Below are positions 45,349 through 56,557 of a DNA stretch of 64,000 nucleotides, piece by piece (positions within the stretch are counted from its first letter, which is position 1; every line of letters starts with the position of its first letter). This DNA is from Psoroptes ovis (Eukaryota > Arthropoda > Arachnida > Sarcoptiformes > Psoroptidae): contig PQWQ01000005.1 in assembly GCA_002943765.1 (NCBI GenBank), forward strand, positions 1,674,001 through 1,738,000, written 5' to 3'. A program made the translations under genes and the position numbers. The notes below the pieces were generated by a model that saw nothing but the letters and a program-made list of their open reading frames with translations, was not told the DNA's origin and ran no database searches.

Positions 45349-47322
45349 ATGAATAATAATAATAATAATAATTTCAATGGTAATAATAATAAGCAGCCGC
45401 AACAAACAAGAATTAATAAACCATCACAGCCAATTTATAGACCACCATCAGCCCGGATTGATGCAGCATCGGCAACAACAACAATGATGGCAGCATCATC
45501 ATCATCGACTGCATCGCCATCATCATCAGCATTATTGGCACAATCAATTTCTGGTCCAAATCTGTCAACATATTCATCATCATCTATTAATCAACAACAT
45601 CAGCAACAATCACATCAACAAAATAATAATTATCCAAGTGATATATTCTTGATTAAACAACCGAATTCGAATGGAAAAAATTCTGGTAAAATTCCAAATT
45701 GAAATTAGCTTCAGGATTGATTAATCGATGTTCGATTTCTTTTGTTTACATAGATGTATTTCCAATACGTGGTGTTTTGAAACGTTCAAAATCATTCGGG
45801 AACAACAATAATAATAATAATAGTGATGATTGCTCCAATAATGATAATGGTGCCAATAACAACAACACCAACACTAATAATACGAATTTAAATAAAATTC
45901 GTCATCATAGAAATCATCGTAATCATCATCATAATCAATCAAAATATCATTATTTAGATGAACAAATGATCGATTCGTTTTATTTATCATTAGATCATAT
46001 ATCCAAAGATAATTTAATGATAATAAAACAAGCATTAAATCGGCAGACATGTTCCGCATTATCGATGCAACAACTATTACAAATAATACGATTATTATGT
46101 AATAAAGTATTGGAAAAATCAATCGATTCATCATTGATAGCGAAAATATGTTTGGAAATACATTATAATCAACAAATATCGAAATATTTAAATAATAAAA
46201 ATAATACAAGTTCAAATAATAATGAAAATGAATCGAATTATGAACATCGTTATATATTTCTTGAATCATTAGCCAATTGTTTACGTGAATGGTTTAATGA
46301 ACGTGATAAATTACGTTTTACAACTGGTGGTGCACGCCGTTGGACAAATTATATTCAATTTCTTATGGAATTATATTTAAATCTGAAAAAAACAAATGTC
46401 AAAGATTATGATAATCGATTATATTTTAGTGATTCGAATGATGATGATTTTGATGATTATGATGATGATGACGATGTTCATGAGTATGGTGCTGGCCATA
46501 AAAATATAAGCAAAGAATATGAATATAAAAACTCAAATATATCAACTAATAGTAATAATAATAATGATGATATTGTTAAAAACATAAATAATCAAAATAC
46601 AATTGATTCTAATAATAATAATCTTGTTGCAAATGATGATGAAGACGATGACGATGATGATGATGATCTTGATTTTGATCTTAGTCAATCATTTAATAAT
46701 AAAGATAATAATTTAACAGAAACATCATCAATAAATGATTCAACAAGTCAAGGTGATTGTAGTTCACTGAAAAGTGGTTCAAGTGAACGTTGTTTATTAT
46801 TATCATCATCAGCAACTTCGCTATCAACATCAATGAAAAAGTCATCATCATCACAAACAACAAATAATCAATGTATTGAAATGAAAATAATGAATTCATT
46901 GCTATCAAAACAACAAAAACAATTTGCCAATCTGCTATTAGATTCATTTAATATTATTTTAATTAATCCAAATTCAACACCAGCCGAAATTGAATGTATG
47001 CAAATGGCATTTCATCGTTGTGGTATGTTTGTTTCGAATTGATTTATTGAATGAATTTAATTGATCTAATCAATTTATTCATATAGGAAAATATCTTGAT
47101 GAAGATAATCCATCAAAAATTAAATCAATCATATTTCTATTAAGAGATATATTATTGAATTATAATTCAAATTCAAATCTATTCATTAATGCTCATAATA
47201 ATTATTCATTAAATTCATTGATAAGTAAAAACTTGCTGGAAATTATTGAATTATATTCAAGTGGTTGGCAATTTAATCAAACACAACAAATTTATTATTT
47301 TCCATATACAAAAATTGATTGA
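45349..47322 (+). CDS. MIF4G-domain protein (MIF4GD/CTIF-like translation factor)
   Basis: Exons 45349-45685, 45754-47022 and 47087-47322 (introns 68 and 64 nt); 613 aa. The N-terminus is Asn/Gln/Ser-rich with a short motif SQPIYRPPSAR and, in exon 2, PIRGVLKRSKSFG. A MIF4G fold follows: LLQIIRLLCNKVLEKS, IAKICLEIHYNQ, LESLANCLREWFNERDKLR and RRWTNYIQFLMELYLNLKK. A ~190-residue Asn/Asp/Ser insert splits the domain, and exon 3 gives the last helices and the ending NLLEIIELYSSGW, close to the end of MIF4GD (SLIP1) and CTIF. Those proteins link the 3' end or cap complex to translation (histone mRNAs, CBP80-dependent initiation). Which of the two it is cannot be told here. Confidence 0.82.
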
Positions 47323-50138
47323 CATTTTATATATGATCATCAAAATGAATAATGATCAACGATAATCATCACTCATTCAGTCAAATGATACAAAAATGAT
47401 TATAACTTGGACAAATGATGTAAATCACAATGTTTTTCTTTACTTGACCATCATTTTAATCATATAACCGTCATCATCATCATTGATCACTCGATCGATC
47501 GATAATAAATCAATATTTGTCCATGTTTTTCCATCTCACAAATCTCACAAATATTATCATTTTACATGCAAATCATTGATGATGATGATGATGATGATGA
47601 TAAAACTTTTTCTTCTCGTTTCATTATTCAACCAATATACCAATTTATGATATTTACATTTTATTAAATGAACAATTTTTTCAAGTTTGAAATAAAATTT
47701 TCTCATTTTATTAAAAAAAAAAAAATTCAAAAATTCAATCGAATCCATGTTCATTAGATTATGGGCCACAAAATTACGGCTTTGGAACAAGTCTAAGCCA
47801 ATAAATATCAACGGAATTCGGTTCTGAATTATTCTCTTTGGTTCAAAATGATATTCTACCATTACCATGATCATCATCATTATCAATATCATCATTACAA
47901 GTTTATGTGTTTGTCAATTTATCCCGAAATTGAAACTTTTTATTGTCTTTTCATTCATCGAAATTTCCCACCAACAAATCAATGGATCAATGGCTTTGTT
48001 TCTGGCTCTGATTCGAGGAAATATTCAAAGAAATTCGGCGACGAAGTCTTCGGGTGGTCGGTAGCTGGCCAAGTACTCGCTAGTCTCACTCAAAATCAAT
48101 CGATAATCTTAATACGATTTTCGTTTGCGATGATCCAAATTATGAATCGTGAATTTCGTGGTAAACTTTTTTTCGGGCAAAAAACTTTTTATTACATGAT
48201 CAGTGAACAACTTAGAACAACCATAGTATAAAATCAATTCATCAATGAATATGAATAAATGAAAATTTTTGTTTGAAAATTTCTCAGTTTATATTTTGCA
48301 TATAAAATACATTCAGATGTATTTAAATCGAGGAAAAACAATTGAACCAAAAGTAATTTTGAATTTCTTCAAATATCATTGCGCATTGATTTTTTTCGTT
48401 TTGAAACAAATTGATTTGGATTTGTATTATTCATATGTACGTGAGTTTACGAGAAAGATTTGAGGAAAATTTCATAAAGAATTTAGCCGTAATTCTGTTT
48501 AAAAAAGAGAAAGTGAAACCAACTCTTTGATTTCCTGGAATTTTCAGTCTAAAGATTTTACGAGAGTATTCTCAGAAATCATAAGAAATCAGTCGAAATT
48601 CATATCAAAATCCATATCGATGTGGATCGATCGATTCGAGAGCCGAAAGGATTGGTGTTTTTACGAAGAATTTTTTTTCTCATTGGCTCTGCCACATGTT
48701 ATTTATGATTTTTGAACAGTTTTACGAGGTTTGATGCTGAATGATCGGCAACAAAGGATCACGAAGTGTTTAACGTGAATATCCGATTTCGTTTGAAATC
48801 AGAAAGAAAAAAATTGAAACTTAAAATTAATCCAACGAGGATCAGAATTGATACGAAGAAGACGAGGCTAGGAATTGGTTTTTCATTCTTTTGTCATTTG
48901 ATTCAAATGAAAATTTCAATTATTCTTGGAATACTCAAAGTTCAGCGTATGCAGATGTATCCATGGTTTTGAGATATGACAATACGTCAGCGGCAACGAT
49001 ACGAAGGTTCAGGGATGGTTATACGTCAAAGGATTTTTTTTCTCTAAGAAACAAATTCATAATAAAGTCAGCATTGCTAATTCATCATTTTATAAAATTA
49101 ATTAATTCGAATAGAAACAACTAATCAATCAAATTAATCGTATACTTTAATCAATTTGTGTTGAAAAAAAATTAATTGAACAAAATTAAGAATTCTTCGT
49201 GAAGAATTGTATCAAAATTATTAATGATTTGTGTTAATTATGACAGAATTTTTTTGTGAGAAGTTTGTAAGAATTTTTATAAGAATTAAAACTTTTAATT
49301 CTTCGAAACAAGAATTCATTAAACAAGGATTTTTGTTTCAAGAATTTTTGAACAAAATTTGTCACAAAAATTTCCGATCCACCTTTGTCAATGATTCCTC
49401 GAAGTTTTTTTCCATAACACTGAAATGAATTCACACATGGAACACTGAATACTCGATGTTTCGAAGAAAATTGAATCAAAAGTTGACCAACGAAATTCCT
49501 GTTGGTCCATTGAATCAGATGCCATACACTTACATTAACTTATGTAAACTCACGTAAATTGATGATTGAAAGTCATTCGTTTCACCAGCCAAACATTGCA
49601 GAACCAACAAACGACTGCAACATCCACCATCCATTCCCATCGAAACCACATTCATATGGATTTGATTAAATATTTGAAAAATATTTAAAAAATGATTGAT
49701 GAGATGTTCGAAGAGATTCGAATGATTTTGTTATGTTTACTCGAATAAGCCAAAGATCTACTCAACTGATAACAGCAAATCGTGTATGGTAAGGTTTGAG
49801 GGGAAAAATCTGGGGAAATCTCGTGAAGCCACGACGATGCTGGTGGTACAAACCGTCTGAAACGATAGCCCGACAAAATATCCTAGAGAAAATCCGAATG
49901 TTTGGAATGATAATAATTATGAATTCAAGTCATGATCGATTCATGGATTCATAGAATCTTTGATTATTGATAATTGATTTGTTATAAATTAATCATTTAA
50001 TTGTTTTTTAATTAATCAATAATGATTCAATTGAATTGAATTGATTTTTTTTGCTGAAATTTGAAGAATACAAAGATGTGATAATCATATTTAATGAAAT
50101 GTTGTTCTGTGATTTGTAATTTGAAATAAAATTTCGAA
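47323..50138. other. Gene-poor region between two convergent genes
   Basis: 2.8 kb. It holds an ATC-triplet microsatellite (about 47577-47600), an A run near 47710, and several short frames on both strands, none with family similarity or the codon pattern of neighbouring genes. From about 47950 to 49100 the base composition is more mixed than in other spacers, so this may be decayed mobile DNA or a non-coding transcript. Confidence 0.4.
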
Positions 50139-52463
50139 TTAATTTTGAATTATCATCATCCATCCAACCGTAGCTATGATTATCATTGAATTTGTTACAT
50201 GAAAATTTATTATTGAATAATGATGATGACTACAGGAATTTTTAGCCAAAGATGATGATAATTTTTGCTGAATTTGATTTGTTGTCGAGCCGGCTGTTTT
50301 GGTCGAAGAATTTTGTGTGAACAGCGATGATGAATCGATGCTCGCATTGAGCAATGATTGTTGACCATTGTCATCAATGATTATCGTTGAGTTCAATGAT
50401 TCAGATTCTGTTTACGGGGACAAGTTTCGACGGGAAAAAAATATAAAATTGAAAATAATTATGGTTATTATCGAATCAACAATCAGATAACAATGCTTAA
50501 GACATGGAAACAGATGTATGGTTTGTCTCATTTGATCGAGTCAGAAATTCCGAGTTCAATCGAGGTCACATTGGTTCCCGAAGAATCAGAGAATCATAGA
50601 TGTTATCGAGGTTACTATCAATTATTTACATCATTTATATCATATTATCAATTGTTTTGATCATGAATTATTGCCATGATTATCATATGATCATTATCAC
50701 CATGATTATGATCATTATTTTGACCACAAATCGTGGACAAAGAATTCGATCGTAGAGAAAACAATGTGTAAAATGTGTTCATTGTTGCTGTATTTACAAT
50801 TATCAATTTATAATTGTATGAAATCAAAGAAAAAATAATGATTTGGAATTTCAGAATCAAACTAATAATAATTGAAATGTGAATACAATCAAATGATACA
50901 AAACAATTCTAATGAAACAAAGCTTCGAACAAGCTTACGAGCTTCAATGTTCATTGATTGTATTCGGGTTTCACTCAATAAAACTGGTCAACCAATAATA
51001 ATTGATTGCATCGAATAGTGTCGATGGACAATGTTAGGATGCTCGGGTGTTCGTATGTGTGCATTGATCCAATTTTCCATTGATATTTTGATTCGGGTAA
51101 TTTTTTATTCTTATTTTCTATTCAAATAATGAATCGAAAAGTTTTTCGTATCGTTTTCGATACATATATCAATTGGCTCAATGATATAAATGATGCTATT
51201 AATTATTTTTTTTCAATCAAATCAAACAATGATTCACAACATAGTTACAATGAAAACGATGGTGATAATTAAGATATACGATAAATGATAATGATAATAA
51301 TGAACTAATGACGTGAAGATAATTTATTTGATTGGAGAAAATATTTTCAAGTTAAAAGAATCGTTACGTTTCTCCTATTGATTCCTAAAATAGATCAAAT
51401 ATCAATCTACAGATATTCGAGAATTTTGACCCATATCACATTGATTGATTTTGCAATTGGCGATTCAATTGAGATTCAAGCATACTCATAGCAGTTCTGT
51501 TTATTATTTGATTCGTGTTGAAATGTTCAATGAATATAATGATAATGTAAGATGGAAATCATTAATTACTTTGAATTAATCAATGAATTATTCATAGATA
51601 ATTGAGATAAAAAAATTAATTTACGTGCAATACTTACCCATTGATTTCAAATGAAATGAATGACTATAAATTAATTCATATTTAGAATTATTATTATTAT
51701 TATTATTATTATCCGAAGAATTATTGTCCATTGTGATCAATGATGATGATGATGATGATTGATTGACAAATCGTTTACGATAAAATTCCATATAATAAAT
51801 ACCTTGAAGATTTTCAGTAAAATTTGTTATATTAATCCATGCATAATAATAATTACTAATCGTAATTGATTTATTTATATTATTCGTTGTTGATTTACTT
51901 ATTTTCAATACATTTTCTTTGACAAAATTTTTTTCATAAATTGATTCAGGCCATTTCAGTATGATTCGTATCGATTGACAATGAATATGTTTACGTTGTT
52001 TATCATCGATGGTTGCTTTTGATGAAAAATTCAATGATTGTGTTCGATTCACATTACATTGTTCAATATGTTTTACAATCATTAAACATTTATAGCGTAA
52101 ATGTTGACCATTTTTCAATGATATTATCGAATGATTATTGTTCTTGTTAGCATACGTAGAATGATTATTAATTATACCATCATTATCATGATCATCCAAT
52201 ACATAATAACCACAATCAAATTGATAATAGCTGTTTTCGAATGGATCAAGACCATATTTTGATAGCTTATCATTGATACGTTGATTTTTATTCGCGATTA
52301 ATGATGTTTGATTATGTTGACGATGTTGTCGATGCATCAACATCATAATTATATTCAAATCATTTGATGATCTTTGATTATCTTCAAGTGAATATGCATA
52401 TTCGGTGACGAATATAATTAATATTAATGATTGTAAAGCGTAAAATAATTGTATCGTGTTCAT
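50139..52463 (-). CDS. Unrecognised secreted, heavily N-glycosylated protein
   Basis: Exons 52463-51638 and 50407-50139 around an unusually long 1230-nt GT-AG intron that keeps frame; 364 aa. The first ~25 residues form a signal peptide (LFYALQSLILIIFVTEYAYS). The mature part contains many NxS/T sites (NQTS, NHST, NRTQ, NFSS, NKSI, NITNFT), spaced cysteines (QFDCGYYV, YKCLMIV, EQCNVNR, HCQSIR) and a Ser/Asn run. The C-terminus ends in a short hydrophobic stretch (SMIIIATVGWMMIIQN) that could be a GPI-attachment signal. I do not recognise the family; an extracellular or surface glycoprotein is inference from these features. The second exon is supported by phase and the splice motifs only. Confidence 0.65.
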
Positions 52464-53222
52464 GTTTGTATGATGATGATCTTACAAGGATTCACCAACC
52501 AATTGATCAATGATTTGATTGATGATCTTTGATCTAATTGATTTGATGATCAAAAATGAATTGATCATCATCACCATCATCATAAGCTGGCCAGCGATTT
52601 CCGGCTTAATGTTTAAAATGATTTAAACATTTATTCATTTGTTTATTTTGTCATTTTTTTTCAAAATTTAATTTATTGATCATTACCATTTAAACATCGA
52701 TTGATGAACCAAATGAACCTATTTGGAAGACGTATTTTCACCATCAAAAACAAGTTTGGGTGTTGCTATTTATGATTATTATTATGATTATGATTATTGT
52801 TTTTATCATTGCTATAATCATCAAATCATATTGACCATGTTTACCTTTAATCATTGTTTGTTTACATTCATTGACATTCTTCATTGCTCATCATCATTAC
52901 CATCATCACTACAAGTTTTGCCACCTACAAAATAAAAAAAAAATTTCCCCAAACAAAATGATTTAAATTTCCGCCAAAATTTCGATCAACTTTAATTCAC
53001 AAATATTAACAATGTAAACACCAAAATCATGCATGCCACGGGTGGTCGCATGCTCACGTTTTTATTAAATGATATTCAATCCTATTAACACATTGACACA
53101 CGTGTATACAACTCCTATTTTACAAATTGGAAACATTTTTTCCAATTTCCGATCAAGAAGAATTATTAAGAAAAGAAGTTAAAATTAATGAATTATACAC
53201 ATGTGAAATATAGTCAATATGA

Positions 53223-53300
53223 TATGGATGTCCGAAAAGTTCTTGCTGAAAATTTCGTTGAATTTCGATGAAAATTCTTTCAAAACTTTTTGGACAGCTA
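53223..53300. mobile_element. Mariner-like hairpin MITE (degenerate copy 1)
   Basis: The arms read GGATGTCCGAAAAGTTCTTG on the left and, in reverse complement, AGCTGTCCAAAAAGTTTTGA on the right, about 78 nt overall with no coding capacity. They share the core GTCCGAAAAGTT with the two other copies in the window. Ends are approximate because the arms have diverged. Confidence 0.55.
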
Positions 53301-53466
53301 AATATTTTCTTCTGACCTACAAAAATATTTTTGAAATATTCTCTTTGATCATTCTTAAAATTGTTGTTCGTCGATAAATTCAACATTATCCGACATCCTT
53401 TATTCTTCGATCATTCTTTGAATATTTGTTTGATATTAGTACAAATTTCCCATATTATTTCATTTA

Positions 53467-53546
53467 TTAGGTTGTCCGGAAAGTTTCTGCCGATTATATC
53501 GTTGAAAATTATGAGAAAATCGGCAAGAACTTATCAGACAACCTAA
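53467..53546. mobile_element. Mariner-like hairpin MITE with TA target duplication (copy 2)
   Basis: 80 nt. The left end is TTAGGTTGTCCGGAAAGTTT and the right end in reverse complement is TTAGGTTGTCTGATAAGTTC; the arms pair over about 30 nt and include GCCGATT. It is flanked on both sides by TA (53465-53466 and 53547-53548), the target used by Tc1/mariner transposases, and the ends resemble mariner terminal repeats of the mellifera/irritans type. No transposase; a parent element elsewhere is assumed. Confidence 0.75.
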
Positions 53547-54226
53547 TATTTCATTAACCATTCATTCATTCATTTTCATTTTCTTCCCTTTAAATAATGT
53601 CAATAAATCATTCATTTATTTGGTCTTATTATTGGATATTATTATCATTATTATTATTTCACATTTTAAACGTCCAAGAGTTTCTGCAAACTCAAATTCA
53701 TTTACACAATATATATAAGCAAGTAAATATAATGCCAATTCTTCAAAAATCATTGTATTACAATGTTATTAGTTATTATTTATTTTTTTTATTGTTTTCT
53801 GTCTGTGTACCCAAAAAAAAAAAAAAAAAAACGGGCCTCGATTGTACATGAATTGGGCGTCATTTTCGATCTACTTGATTTCTTATTGTTGTTTGTTTAC
53901 TTTTTAAAAAAAAATATATTTTTAGTCAAATTCTAAATATTTGTATGAGTTTGTATATGTGTGAGGGTATTCACACACACACATATATGTTCACACTTTT
54001 AAAAGCAAACACCAAGAAACTAAAAAAAAAATATTTGAACCTTTTTGGTGTCGAAATTTCGGTTCATTATTATCACCATCATCATTCTTTGTTTTCTTTG
54101 TTCAACAGAATGAATGATGATGTCTTCGTATTGTTCTTCTTCATTGTATTCGACTCGTATGTCTTATTCGATTCATTGGAATTCAATGAAACAAATTTTC
54201 TTCTTAAGGAGCAAACAGGAATTTGG

Positions 54227-54249
54227 TTTTTTTTTTTTTTTTTTTTTTT
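54227..54249. repeat. T homopolymer (23 nt)
   Basis: An uninterrupted T run in the gene-poor flank. On the minus strand it would be an A tail, but no retroposed sequence is recognisable next to it. Confidence 0.8.
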
Positions 54250-56309
54250 GTTTCTAAGGAACCAAAAGAATTCTTTGGAGCAAAATTTCTTCCGAAATTT
54301 GCTGAATAAGAAGAATGAATGAATGATGATGAATTGAAGAGAGCAAAGGAGAGGTGAGTTATGTGAGTTGAGTGAAAGAAATAGCAATCAATTTTACCGA
54401 GACACAAAACCAATGAAAACAAAAAAGAATTTGGAAATTTGGCGGGAAAATTTCTTTTTTGAAATTTTTGTGAAAAAACTTTTTGACGACAGATGGCGAT
54501 ACTTGTAGTTTTTAAAATTTTTTTCTAAAAATTTAAATTTGAATTTCAAAAATTGCGAATAAAGATCTCACTGATAACCATTGTCGATTGGACAAATTGA
54601 CAAAATGGACATTTTCAAGGCCCCAATCCACAAAAACTTGCATCCATCCTTATTTGAATTCAAAGAAAAATATATTCAAAAAAAAAAAAAAAAAATCAAC
54701 GATTTTTCGAATAAAAATTTTTGCAAATGTGAGAAATGTCATTTGTCAATTGGATTAAATATTTCAATATGTTTTGATTGTAATTGTATTTTGATATATG
54801 TATGAGTGTGTGTGTGTGCGTGTGTGGGTGAATCATGGATGAATATGAGAAAATTTCGATGAATATTTTTCAAATTATCAGATCATTGAAGAGATTTGTT
54901 TCAAGAAATTCGTTGGAAGAAATTTGTCTCAAAGAAATTCAAACGAATTCAAATAATAATTCCAAAGAATGATTGCAAGAACAATTCCAAAGAATAATTC
55001 AAAGAAAAGAAAGCAAATCAAATGAAATTTGTATTATTATCACTTGAGAAATATGTACATTGAAATAGAGAAATGATAAATCTTTTGAAATTTTGCCATT
55101 TTAAGATTTCAAGATTCAGATAAAGATTTTAAGATTCATTTTTATTAGGAGAAAAGGTTCCATGAAATGCTGATTCAATCGAAATTCGCTGAAATTTATT
55201 TAAATAAATTCAAACACATTCATTGATTCGTTATGAATACCTGAGATATCGAAGATCATAGCATAACCAAAGATTAAATCAAAATCAAATGAAAAGGTAC
55301 CGCTTAATACCTTTGAAAAATTATGGTGGACGCATTCACCAAACGCATCGACGCGTTGAATCACACACTTTACAGGTGAATATGTGCAAAATTGCATGGA
55401 TTCACAAGTCAAAAAAAAAATGATGTGATGGGATTTTTTTTAAATGGATGGTTCGAAGCGAAGAAAAAAAATGTAATTTGAAATTATCTTGGATCTTGGA
55501 TTTTTTTGGGTACAAATTTGCTGAAATTTGTATGAAAAATTTACATTTGATTTGATTTGATTTTTCCATTTTTTCATTTCATATCTTAAAGAATAGATAA
55601 AATAGAAATAGGAGAAGAGAATAATATCGTTAAAATGTGTGAAAAAGGAAGAAAGAAACAGAAATATTTATTCAAATATATAGGACGCTAAGATAATATT
55701 TCAAGGATAATAATAATAATAATAATCAAAATAATCAAACGATAATTTGATTTGACATTCAAATGGAATACAATGCTACAATACACAGGAATTATTTTAG
55801 TTGTTGCTGTTATTTGATGTGGAATCCACTTATTTTTTTATGAAATCAGGAATTCTTGGGCCAAGAAAATATTATTTCAAGAATATTCCGTGAATATTTC
55901 AAAGAATATTCCCAAAGTATCCCCAGAATAATCGAAAAATATTCGTGTAAATTGACTCTGAAATCTGAATATAAAAAAAATCACAGAATTTATTCCATAT
56001 TTGGAATCATGGGAAATGATTCCAATTTCCACATGGAAATAAGGAAGAAATAAGGAAATAAGAAGTAAATCAATATAAAATAGGTGCAAATGCTCGAGCA
56101 GAGCACTGATAAATAAAAATTCATTTATTATTATTAAATAAGAAGTAAAAATGTTCAAAGCCTTACGATTACGATACGAATTTCTTAATTCTATGAATGT
56201 AAATGCACGATCAACCAAGCGATGGCCAACGATTCCAGATCATTCAGATCGTAGAAATGATCGCCAAAAGATAGGAATTATAATGTTTGTTTGATTCATT
56301 GAATCATTG

Positions 56310-56314
56310 ATCAT
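56310..56314. repeat. Target-site duplication ATCAT (left)
   Basis: ATCAT directly before the left LTR matches ATCAT directly after the right LTR (61296-61300). A 5-bp duplication is the normal product of copia integrase. Confidence 0.8.
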
Positions 56315-56520
56315 TAATATATGAAACTAAATCAATCAATCTAATACATCATTTTGAATATAATATATATAATATTTATTGATAAAAACATTTAAAATAA
56401 AATAAAAAATTGAAATTAAAATATATATCTTAACAAACAATCGACTACGACTTATATACTGATTGATTACATTCATGTTTGAAATATGTTGTGTGTACAA
56501 TCATAGTTCATATTATATTA
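56315..56520 (-). repeat. 3' LTR of the copia element
   Basis: 206 bp, identical as read to 61090-61295. In element orientation it starts TAATATAATATG and ends CATATATTA, giving 7-bp inverted ends TAATATA/TATATTA. Confidence 0.93.
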
Positions 56521-56557
56521 TACTTCCCCGTGATTGTACATACGACATATGATAAAG

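Larger units (their letters stand above)
52464..56314. other. Gene-poor flank left of the copia element
   Basis: 3.85 kb with no supported gene. It contains two mariner-like hairpin elements (53223-53300 and 53467-53546), A run 53812-53831, a 23-T run (54227-54249), an A run near 54678-54695 and a TG-rich microsatellite (about 54805-54828). A 47-codon frame at 56151-56294 has gene-like codon choice but no family match. Confidence 0.4.

Noticed and set aside
47848..48231. 127-codon plus-strand frame after the MIF4G gene
   Set aside because: No family match, His/Tyr-rich start, no supporting splice or promoter signals.
54227..54249. A-tail of a processed pseudogene on the minus strand
   Set aside because: No coding or RNA-gene similarity next to the run and no target duplication visible.
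54082..54387. Overlapping frames around the T run at 54227-54249
   Set aside because: Driven by the homopolymer (poly-Phe or poly-Lys); not gene-like.
55200..55412. 70-codon minus-strand frame
   Set aside because: No similarity, isolated, no gene context.
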